DNA from: JBHPCZ01 sp042573625
Lineage (GTDB): Bacteria; Desulfobacterota; Desulfobacteria; Desulfobacterales; UBA11574
DNA length: 25,537 nt
Reading direction: 5' to 3'
Assembly (NCBI GenBank): GCA_042573625.1
Contig: JBHPCZ010000040.1
Span: 1-25,537 of the forward strand
The notes under the pieces were generated by a model, which saw only the letters and a program-made list of their open reading frames with translations, ran no database searches and was not told the DNA's origin. Below, in pieces: positions 7,157-13,953 of the stretch (positions are counted from its first letter, which is position 1; the number at the start of each line of letters is the position of its first letter). The translations under genes were made by a program, and so were the position numbers.

Positions 7157-8158
7157 ATGAAAAAATATAAAATCGGGATAGTCGGTATCGGTGCAGTTGG
7201 CAGCGAACTAATCAAGATCCTTCGGGAACGTAAATTTCCGGCGGAAGAAATCCGCGTTATGGCTCGCTCCGATCGCAGAGAAAAAATTTCCGGAGAAACC
7301 TTTCATGTTATCGCGGCATCTCATGAAACATTTGAAGGGCTTGATTTTGCATTCTTTGCCGGCACCGAAGGCGCCAAAGGCGCATCTCAAATATATGGCT
7401 GGGAAGCTGCCAAACGCGGCGTAACCGTGATTGACAACGGGGATGATTTCCGTATGGATTCCCGGGTACCGCTGGTGATACCCGAAATTAACCCAGATGC
7501 GCTGCAGAATCATAGCGGTTTTATAGCCAACCCGAACTGTAGCACCATTATTGCACTTATGGCATTGGCTCCTCTCCATGCGGCAGCTGGAATACGCCGT
7601 TTCGTGGTCTCTACATATCAGTCGGTTTCCGGCACAGGCCGCAGGGCCATCAAGGAGCTTGAAAAACAGGTGATAGCGTATAATCCAGAGGAAGTGCTGC
7701 CTCCAGAAGTATATCCGCATCAAATAGCATTTAACGTTATCCCGCAAATCGGAAGCTTGAGCCCTCAGATGCCCGGATATACCAGTGAAGAAGCGAAAAT
7801 GCTTTTTGAAACCAAAAAAATACTTGGAACAGAAAATATCAGGGTCTCCGCTACCTGCGTGCGTGTTCCGGTATTTTATGGACACGCAGAATCTATAAAC
7901 GTTGAATTCGAACGTCCGGTTACTCCGGAAGAAGCGCATGAAATTCTTTTAAAAGCGCCCGGAGTTCAGATAATCGATGACCCTTCCAATGGTTTATATC
8001 CCATGCCTTTGGACGTCACCGGCAAGGACGACGTGTATGTGGGCCGGATCCGACCCGACGACAGCGTGGAAAACGGACTGGCTATTTTTTCGGTGGGTGA
8101 CAATATTCGCAAGGGCGCAGCGCTCAATGCTGTTCAGATCGCGGAAAAACTCATATAA
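7157..8158 (+). CDS. asd: Aspartate-semialdehyde dehydrogenase
   Basis: Reduces aspartyl-4-phosphate to aspartate semialdehyde with NADPH, the branch point for lysine/diaminopimelate, threonine and methionine synthesis. At 333 residues it has normal length. It has the N-terminal Rossmann motif GIGAVG (10-15), the catalytic Cys128 in NPNCST, YQSVSGTG after it, and the HQIAFNVIPQI segment of the family. The phosphate-binding Arg lies in DNGDDFR (93-99), where the family usually has DNSSAFR, so the two serines are replaced. The start ATG has AGAGGGAT upstream. The gene follows tyrS by 68 bases on the same strand, so attenuation of tyrS may also affect it unless it has its own promoter. Confidence 0.92.
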   Translation: MKKYKIGIVGIGAVGSELIKILRERKFPAEEIRVMARSDRREKISGETFHVIAASHETFEGLDFAFFAGTEGAKGASQIYGWEAAKRGVTVIDNGDDFRMDSRVPLVIPEINPDALQNHSGFIANPNCSTIIALMALAPLHAAAGIRRFVVSTYQSVSGTGRRAIKELEKQVIAYNPEEVLPPEVYPHQIAFNVIPQIGSLSPQMPGYTSEEAKMLFETKKILGTENIRVSATCVRVPVFYGHAESINVEFERPVTPEEAHEILLKAPGVQIIDDPSNGLYPMPLDVTGKDDVYVGRIRPDDSVENGLAIFSVGDNIRKGAALNAVQIAEKLI

Positions 8159-8254
8159 AATATTGGTCAAAGATATCTTTCCTATGAATTGAGAGTTCTT
8201 TCAAAACTTCATCTAATTTATCTCTTGAAATCACATGATATTTTTTTGAATGAA

Positions 8255-8890
8255 TTATTTTTGAACCAAAAAGGCCTTTATCTTGTCTTTTTGTAACATG
8301 CGCAGGGTACTCCCGGCATCTTCCCTGTTTTTGAAACTACCGATCCTGACTCTGTACCAGGTGCTATTTCCGGAAACTTTATGAGTATCCCTATATGCAT
8401 CATACCCCTTTTGTTTAAGAATATCTATCATCCGATCAGCGCGTTCACGGTTTTTAAAGGCAGCAACCTGTAAGGTCAGGCGTGCTTGGGCAGTTTTTTT
8501 ATTCTCAACACCAGCACCGGTTTTATCGAGCGCTATAGAAACTTCGGCATTTTTGGAGGTAACTTTATTCTCGACATCATGTTCTCTTCTTTTTTTAGAT
8601 TCTTCGGTTTTAAAATTATCATCACCCCTATCTCCCTCTAGATTATCGTAAAAACCGAACGAGTCACTTATCATGTTGCCTTTTTTTCTTTTAATTTCGG
8701 CTTCCTTAAGGGCAGCCAATGTGTTTTCAAGCTTTTCAGCATCTAAATCTAATGGAGCAACTCTCCTTCCGGTGAACACACCGACCATGAACATAAACCC
8801 GGAAATAATTAAAAACAGGCAAAACCACATAGCAGCAGATTTCCGTGTCAATGTAAACGTCATCAATATTCTTTTATCTTTATTTTTCAT
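8255..8890 (-). CDS. SPOR-domain membrane protein
   Basis: A 211-residue bitopic inner-membrane protein: a short basic cytoplasmic N-terminus, one transmembrane segment (about 19-40), a charged linker (about 41-130), and a C-terminal SPOR domain (about 131-211) with LQVAAFKNRERADRMIDIL and YRVRIGSFKNREDA, the two repeats of the fold. SPOR domains bind denuded peptidoglycan, often at the division site. I placed the start at 8890, where ATGA overlaps the stop of the upstream PcfJ-like gene; an in-frame ATG at 8932 would need a 46-base overlap. It is the last gene of the dnaB operon. Its link to replication genes is positional only. Confidence 0.85.
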   Translation of the reverse strand: MKNKDKRILMTFTLTRKSAAMWFCLFLIISGFMFMVGVFTGRRVAPLDLDAEKLENTLAALKEAEIKRKKGNMISDSFGFYDNLEGDRGDDNFKTEESKKRREHDVENKVTSKNAEVSIALDKTGAGVENKKTAQARLTLQVAAFKNRERADRMIDILKQKGYDAYRDTHKVSGNSTWYRVRIGSFKNREDAGSTLRMLQKDKIKAFLVQK

Positions 8891-10068
8891 TTTTTCTTGT
8901 GTCTTTCCAACCACTTCATTACTGTAACCCATGATTCCTCAGCCGGTTCCCTGTTGTGTGCCAGTTTAAACTGCCCTATCCTTATCCCCCCCCTTATCTT
9001 GATCTCCAGGGTAGCACGTTGCGGCTTCATTACCCGGTAGATAAAACATTTTCCATCCCGGACTTCCTTGATATATCCGCCTACGCAGTGATGCATTTGT
9101 CTTCCTTCTTCCAGCAGATCTTCTTCTGTCATGATGGGACGAATATCGACATTTCCTTCAAAAGGGGGCTTTGGAAACCACCTCCCATCTGTTTCTAACC
9201 GGCTTTGATTAAACCGGTCCGCCCATCGGTCGTGGATCCGCTGCAAATCATCTGTTGAAGAACAGCTGTTTAAGGCATGGATGGCGTTGTCAGGTCCCAT
9301 TATCATCTCGCCCATATTAAATGCATCCTTCCATATCCTGCGGACACGGGATGCTTCGGCAACAGCGTCCGATATTCTACAATAACGATTCTGTGCGATC
9401 CCACTGACGAACCTTTTGTCGATTAAGTCCGGGAATCGCGCCAAAACAGCGATCGCATGAACAGGTATCACCTTCCAGTGTCTGAGGGCCTTTATCAAAT
9501 TTCGGTTCATAAGCGCCTGTTTAACAATACCCAATTCATCCCGTGAACCGTCGAGCAATTGGATTTTTTTTATAAACCTTACGTCGGCCTTTGAAAAGTT
9601 GGTCTTCAGCAAACGTTTTAATATACCTGTCCGCTTCTTTTCCAACAGTCCGTTCACTCTTCCCCGGAGCCAATTCTCGACTACCGTGGCTGCTTCTGCA
9701 ATCATCCACAGCATTACAGGCACATCAAGGAGCAAATCCCCAGCCCTGTTTATACATGATGCCCACTGCAGGACGGTCGTCTGCAGATAATCGAACCCGG
9801 AAACGGCATTTCTCACGTCAGCGGGTATCGTTTCCACAAATGTTCTGATGGGCACGTCCTCACAACAATTGTTGAAGCAGGCTACCAGCGGTATGTCGGG
9901 ATCACTTTCTTCGAAAAACCATTTAGAAGTATGTGAGTCCCATCGGAACACCGCCAATCCGTCTTCCCATGGAAGATACTTGAGGTATACATCCAATTGA
10001 TATGGACGCAGGTCGATATAGAAATTTCCACCTTCATCCAAACGGCTGGCTTCTCTTTCTATAATCAT
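8887..10068 (-). CDS. PcfJ-like protein
   Basis: A 393-residue protein with the PcfJ-like signature in its last 95 residues: EEGRQMHHCVGGYIKEVRDG, then CFIYRV, QRATLEI and IGQFKLAHNREP. PcfJ was named from the conjugative plasmid pCF10 and similar proteins are frequent on plasmids and phages, but their biochemical activity is not established. The paired His and Cys in MHHCVGGY are conserved in the family and could be catalytic or metal-binding (inference). The N-terminal 280 residues are helical and unrecognised. It overlaps both neighbours by 4 bases (ATGA junctions), so it is translationally coupled to dnaB upstream and the SPOR gene downstream. Confidence 0.75.
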   Translation of the reverse strand: MIIEREASRLDEGGNFYIDLRPYQLDVYLKYLPWEDGLAVFRWDSHTSKWFFEESDPDIPLVACFNNCCEDVPIRTFVETIPADVRNAVSGFDYLQTTVLQWASCINRAGDLLLDVPVMLWMIAEAATVVENWLRGRVNGLLEKKRTGILKRLLKTNFSKADVRFIKKIQLLDGSRDELGIVKQALMNRNLIKALRHWKVIPVHAIAVLARFPDLIDKRFVSGIAQNRYCRISDAVAEASRVRRIWKDAFNMGEMIMGPDNAIHALNSCSSTDDLQRIHDRWADRFNQSRLETDGRWFPKPPFEGNVDIRPIMTEEDLLEEGRQMHHCVGGYIKEVRDGKCFIYRVMKPQRATLEIKIRGGIRIGQFKLAHNREPAEESWVTVMKWLERHKKK

Positions 10069-11441
10069 TGCTGACCCTCCGGATAGCCACTTCCCAGTGC
10101 CATGTTTTCAAATCGGGTGTACGCGGAAAGAAACGCCAGGCTGGCAATGCCGGTCTGGCCGTTCCTGTGCTTTGAAAGGATGATTTCCGCTATGCCTCTG
10201 TTCGGGTTGTTTTCCTCTTTGTTGTACACTTCATCCCTGTAAATAAAAACAACCAGGTCGGCATCCTGTTCAAGGGCGCCGGACTCCCTCAGATCTGACA
10301 GCATCGGCCGCTTGTCGCTTCGCTGCTCCAGCATCCTGTTCAGTTGGGAAAGAGCCAATACCGGGACTTTGAGTTCCTTGGCCATACCTTTTATCGCTCT
10401 GGATATCTCTGCAATTTCCAGATCTCTTCTTTCAGGTTTTCGCATACCGGAGCTTCGGCTCTCCATGAGTTGCAGGTAGTCGATAATGATAAGGCCTATA
10501 TTTTCTTTGATTTTTAGTCTGCGCGACTTAGCCCTTATGTCTAAAGCTGATATATCCGTTGAGTCATCAATAAAGATCGGTGCTTCAGACAAAACACCGG
10601 CGGCATTTGTAAGCTTGACCCAATCTTCTTGACTCAGAAAACCATCTCTTAAGCGAGATGAATTGACCCTTGCCTCGGCACACAGTAATCTATAACCCAA
10701 CTGTTCCTTTGACATTTCAAAGGAAAAAATAGCAACCGGGACATTCTCTTCCACAGCCATGTTCCGGGCAATATTCAGGGCAAACGCTGTTTTTCCCATT
10801 CCAGGACGTGCCGCAAGGATAATAAGATCGGAATCCTGAAAACCCGACGTCAGGTTGTCGAGCAGTGTAAATCCGGACGGGATACCACTAAACCTTTTTC
10901 CCTGGCGGCTTTCCAACATGTCGAAATTGTCCTGAATAATACCGCTTAGGCGGTGGTATGTTGTTTTTTTACTTTCTGACAATTCATCAAATATGGATCG
11001 CTCGGCATAATTCATCACATCGTCGATGCCTCCTTCTTCCTCAAAGCAATGATTGATGATTTCATTGGCCTTCCCAATAAGGCGCCTCCGTGTAGACTTG
11101 TCACAAATAATCCTTGCGTAATGCTTTGCATTCATCGCCAGCGGCACGGTATCAACTATTTTTGCAAGGTACGACGCACCCCCGATTTCTTCCAGTCTCC
11201 CCTTTTCTTTTAACTTATTGGAGAGCGTCACAAGGTCGATGGGTTCGTCTTTTGCGTACAGATCGGTAATGGATGAGAAAATCTCCTTATGGGCGGTTCT
11301 GTAGAAATCGTCCGGCGTAAGGATTTCGATGATATCATCCAGCGTTCGGTTATCAATCAGAATCGCGCTCAAGATAGATTCTTCAGCCTCAACATTCTGA
11401 GGCTGCAAACTTTGAAGGTGAGGATCTTTCTTTCTTTTCAT
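10065..11441 (-). CDS. dnaB: Replicative DNA helicase DnaB
   Basis: Hexameric 5'-3' helicase that unwinds DNA at the replication fork. At 458 residues it has full length. It has the N-terminal DnaB domain (PQNVEAEESILSAIL, 14-28; NKLKEKGRLEEIGG), then the RecA-like core with Walker A ARPGMGKT (211-218), FSFEMS (239-244) and Walker B IIIDYLQLM with Asp321, followed by ALSQLNR and the SGALEQDAD/RDE segment near the C-terminus. No intein is present. It is the first gene of an operon with the PcfJ-like and SPOR genes. The family usually sits near rpsF/rpsR/rplI; none of these is visible here. Confidence 0.96.
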   Translation of the reverse strand: MKRKKDPHLQSLQPQNVEAEESILSAILIDNRTLDDIIEILTPDDFYRTAHKEIFSSITDLYAKDEPIDLVTLSNKLKEKGRLEEIGGASYLAKIVDTVPLAMNAKHYARIICDKSTRRRLIGKANEIINHCFEEEGGIDDVMNYAERSIFDELSESKKTTYHRLSGIIQDNFDMLESRQGKRFSGIPSGFTLLDNLTSGFQDSDLIILAARPGMGKTAFALNIARNMAVEENVPVAIFSFEMSKEQLGYRLLCAEARVNSSRLRDGFLSQEDWVKLTNAAGVLSEAPIFIDDSTDISALDIRAKSRRLKIKENIGLIIIDYLQLMESRSSGMRKPERRDLEIAEISRAIKGMAKELKVPVLALSQLNRMLEQRSDKRPMLSDLRESGALEQDADLVVFIYRDEVYNKEENNPNRGIAEIILSKHRNGQTGIASLAFLSAYTRFENMALGSGYPEGQQ

Positions 11442-11489
11442 TTATTCCGTATCCTATGAAAATCTAAATAAACTATCCCAGCGTCACAT

Positions 11490-11498
11490 TTTATACCA
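11490..11498 (-). promoter_or_regulatory. Candidate extended -10 promoter for dnaB
   Basis: On the minus strand TGG-TATAAA forms an extended -10 element about 50 bases upstream of the dnaB start. No convincing -35 is present at 16-18 bases. The rest of the 11442-11585 gap holds an inverted repeat AATAGTTGA (11558-11566) / TCAACTATT (11579-11587) at the end of the DUF2997 gene, without a T-run. Confidence 0.35.
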
Positions 11499-11585
11499 AG
11501 TATTGAACAGCCTCAGGAAAACTGAGCCCATAAGGTTTCATTTCGTTCAATTATTGGAATAGTTGAGGCAAATTATCTTCAACTA

Positions 11586-11792
11586 TTATTCCGATATCCC
11601 CGTTGTTCCCTTCACCAGAGTGCTCACTTCGTTATTTTCAAAATACTCACTGGTTCTTTTTTCACGAATCACTTTCCCGAGACTCTTAAATGCTTCAGCG
11701 ATGCGGGTACACGAAGATCCTTTGATGCCTTCTACCGTCGTTGTAACACCGCCGTTTTTGTCGATGGTAAAAACAATCTCTTTTCTTTTCAT
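11586..11792 (-). CDS. DUF2997 family protein
   Basis: A 68-residue protein with the DUF2997 pattern: a basic start, IVFTIDKNGGVTTTVEGIKGSSC, then a helix (TRIAEAFKSLGKV). The family is short and of unknown function, and is typically encoded beside DUF1257 (Ycf35-like) proteins, as here. I placed the start at 11792 because family members begin 'MKxxE...' and GGGGGT lies 7 bases upstream; an earlier in-frame ATG at 11807 would overlap the DUF1257 gene. The conserved Cys after KGSS is the only obvious candidate functional residue. Confidence 0.75.
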   Translation of the reverse strand: MKRKEIVFTIDKNGGVTTTVEGIKGSSCTRIAEAFKSLGKVIREKRTSEYFENNEVSTLVKGTTGISE

Positions 11793-11797
11793 CTGTT

Positions 11798-12172
11798 TTA
11801 CCCCCATGCCCTTGCAACAAGCCGGATCGAGCCGTTATCTAACGTGTCGACAGACGCCACGCTGTAGCGAAGCTCCTCAGCCTTCCTTTTGACCGCCGCC
11901 ACAGTATACTGCTGCATAATATCTTCATGCAGCATTTTGTTTCTCATGCATCTCCAGCCGGCATCCCCCACCATAACCAGTTCACCATCCCCGTTCCGTT
12001 TAAACCCGACTCTGTTGCCGTTTATGCTTGCAATGGCAAGCACGGTTTTTCCCCGAACCTTTTGACCTGCATCGGCCACGGGAAAAGCTGTTTTCCCCAT
12101 CTGTCTCAACGCCTCCAACACAAGCTCAAGATCCGTCAACCCTTTCATTCGTATGTGAACCGTCATTGACAT
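11798..12172 (-). CDS. DUF1257 / Ycf35-like protein
   Basis: A 124-residue protein resembling Ycf35 of cyanobacteria and algal plastids: an opening TVHIRMKGLTDLELVLEALRQMG, a Gly-x-Val-Arg-Gly turn, GFKRNGDGELVMVGD, and QYTVAAVKRKAEELRYSV. The function of the family is unknown. A strong AGGAGG lies 7 bases before the ATG at 12172. It is followed 5 bases later by the DUF2997 gene, the usual partner. A strong terminator (12251-12278) separates it from the 77-aa gene upstream, so it may be transcribed from its own, unidentified promoter or by readthrough. Its plastid-type partner Ycf46 is represented by the AAA+ gene at 15907-17475. Confidence 0.75.
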   Translation of the reverse strand: MSMTVHIRMKGLTDLELVLEALRQMGKTAFPVADAGQKVRGKTVLAIASINGNRVGFKRNGDGELVMVGDAGWRCMRNKMLHEDIMQQYTVAAVKRKAEELRYSVASVDTLDNGSIRLVARAWG

Positions 12173-12250
12173 GTTTCCACCTCCTCATCATTGTTTGAAG
12201 TTGATTCAAAACCCCGGACGGTGTTCAAAGGCAAGCCGTGCGGAAATCGA

Positions 12251-12278
12251 AAAAGCCCGGTCCCGACGCGTCGGGACC
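12251..12278 (-). terminator. Strong intrinsic terminator on a perfect 20-bp palindrome
   Basis: GGTCCCGACGCGTCGGGACC (12259-12278) is a perfect palindrome. On the minus strand it is followed by GGGC and TTTTT (12255-12251). It lies after the 77-aa gene and before DUF1257. Confidence 0.75.
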
Positions 12279-12310
12279 AATGGACATTAGATGGGGTTTT
12301 GAAACAGTTC

Positions 12311-12544
12311 CTATCCACAGTATATGTTTCCATGTAAGGTTTTTATTGGAAACGGTTTCCCTTCTTTATGAAAATCCCTCCACAGCGCTCTGACCAGATC
12401 CGAAGCTTTTGGCGTGATCCACGATATTTCTACACAGCCATCTTTCCCGATTATGATTTCCTGAAGGATTTCAGTTTTTAAATCACTGCCCTTCAAAACA
12501 GCCTCATCTGATATTTTTCTTTCTTTTCCATCTCCGCAAGGCAT
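12311..12544 (-). CDS. Small conserved-context hypothetical protein
   Basis: I do not recognise this family. The ORF from the ATG at 12544 encodes 77 residues and overlaps the end of the zinc-array gene by 52 bases. An alternative TTG start at 12496 forms a TTGA overlap with the upstream stop and has GAGG 5 bases before it; it would give 61 residues and may be the true start. The core, TEILQEIIIGKDGCVEISWITPKASDLVRALWRDF, looks like a small beta-alpha fold with two Cys overall. It is the last gene of the cassette before the terminator at 12251-12278, so it probably belongs to the same unit as the zinc-array, SNF2 and AAA+ genes. Confidence 0.5.
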   Translation of the reverse strand: MPCGDGKERKISDEAVLKGSDLKTEILQEIIIGKDGCVEISWITPKASDLVRALWRDFHKEGKPFPIKTLHGNIYCG

Positions 12545-13953
12545 TCAAAGCACCCCCCGTCCCCGAAATGGTTCACACAATACAACCGCTTGCACTTTTC
12601 GCAAATCATCTGGCAGTTAAAACAAACGGTTTGCCCGCATGATGAACAGGTGTCTGTATTTGAAGCAGGATGCGGCTCCTTACACCCGACACAGTAGACG
12701 GCATGGCTATGGCATGTGACACTGTGGTTTGAGTTCATCAGAGAATGATCCCTGCACCAAACAACCTCGTATCCGCACTCAACGCAGTACCGGGCGCAAC
12801 TACCGCAAACGCTGCATCCTTCTTTGCAATCGAGCAGATGGAACGCGCACACCGGCTCTCTGCAAACATTACATATCCCTGAATGCTCTTCACACGCATG
12901 ACGACCGCAGGTTATGCAGGAGCAGCTTTGTCCTGCATTTTTCCTCATAATCTCCGCCTCGCAGATATCACACTGTGTGAAGCAATCCGGGCAGACAATC
13001 TTGTCCGGTCCGGCGATACCGAACGTTTCAGTTTCAATAAGACAGATTTCACATTGAACAGGTTCAACCACTTTTCCGTCAAAGCAGTTGAAAACAGCCT
13101 GAGCATCACGGAAACCATCCTTTTTCTTCAACTTCCACGTCATACGCTTGACCGGAACCGAGAGGGTCTCCACTGCGATGACTTCAACCTTTGCACGAAC
13201 ACGAGCCTGTTGGATCTCCTCGGTTTTTCGGCGCTGATATTCTTCTTCGGCGGCAGATATCTTATTTTCAGGCTCTCCTTGAACGGACTCTTCCTTAACC
13301 TGCTGATAATAGCACTTAAGCCTGTCAAGGGTTGAATAGAGGCGTTTCAGCGATTCATTCAGTGAGTCGTTGGCCCGATCCATCGCTATTTTTTCTGAAA
13401 AAGCCATCCCCTGATCGAGCATCTCTCTGAATTGATACTGTTTCAGAGGAGGCCGTACTACCCAGCGCACATCTTCTTTTAAAACAGGAACATCTTCTAG
13501 AAACCGGGGCAAGCCCTTAAACGGCACTTCAACGCACAATAATTCCTCCATCAGCTCATCTCCGACAATCGTGATCTTGAAATGACACCTCACCGTTGTC
13601 CGCCATGAACTTCGAACAGAGAACTTTGCGACTTTTCCGAAGAACACCGTGTACATATCTTTAAGCTGCTTTCGGCTCAATTTCGCGCTATCCGGCAGAA
13701 GTCCGTGTCTTGACGAATCCTTTGAAAGTTCAAGACTCAGCCCATCCAGAATCCGGCTCCCCGGTACAACGTTCAATGCGTCAGGAGCGGCTGATTCTAG
13801 CGAAAAATAAAGCAGATGATCCGTTCCGGTATCCAAGAGAGCCTCTGCACGGGAGCCCCCCGGAACAGACACACGAAGACCACCGCCGGGTGCTTCCCGG
13901 ACAATACCGCCCAGCTTCTCCAACGATTCATATACAAAAGCTTTCAAGCGCAT
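12493..13953 (-). CDS. Novel protein with a large C-terminal Cys-rich zinc-binding array
   Basis: A 486-residue protein. Residues 1-190 are globular and unrecognised. About 195-265 is a charged helix likely to be coiled-coil (NESLKRLYSTLDRLKCYYQQ, AAEEEYQRRKTEEIQQARVRAK). From about 315 to the end there are roughly fifteen Cys pairs of CxxC or CxxH type (CEIC, CPDC, CDIC, CGRHAC, CNVC, CSVCGSC, CVEC, CVGC, CSSC, CFNC, CEKC, CFEC), arranged like successive treble-clef or B-box/RING-type zinc modules. Such modules usually bind proteins or nucleic acid. It overlaps the SNF2 helicase gene by 10 bases and is likely its partner (inference). No catalytic signature was seen. Confidence 0.75.
   Translation of the reverse strand: MRLKAFVYESLEKLGGIVREAPGGGLRVSVPGGSRAEALLDTGTDHLLYFSLESAAPDALNVVPGSRILDGLSLELSKDSSRHGLLPDSAKLSRKQLKDMYTVFFGKVAKFSVRSSWRTTVRCHFKITIVGDELMEELLCVEVPFKGLPRFLEDVPVLKEDVRWVVRPPLKQYQFREMLDQGMAFSEKIAMDRANDSLNESLKRLYSTLDRLKCYYQQVKEESVQGEPENKISAAEEEYQRRKTEEIQQARVRAKVEVIAVETLSVPVKRMTWKLKKKDGFRDAQAVFNCFDGKVVEPVQCEICLIETETFGIAGPDKIVCPDCFTQCDICEAEIMRKNAGQSCSCITCGRHACEEHSGICNVCREPVCAFHLLDCKEGCSVCGSCARYCVECGYEVVWCRDHSLMNSNHSVTCHSHAVYCVGCKEPHPASNTDTCSSCGQTVCFNCQMICEKCKRLYCVNHFGDGGCFECLAEMEKKEKYQMRLF

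Noticed and set aside
8159..8254. Short protein-like minus-strand reading after the SPOR gene (KYHVISRDKLDEVLKEL...)
   Set aside because: It has no start codon or ribosome binding site of its own and is in another frame from the SPOR gene; in A+T-rich DNA a run of this length is not significant.
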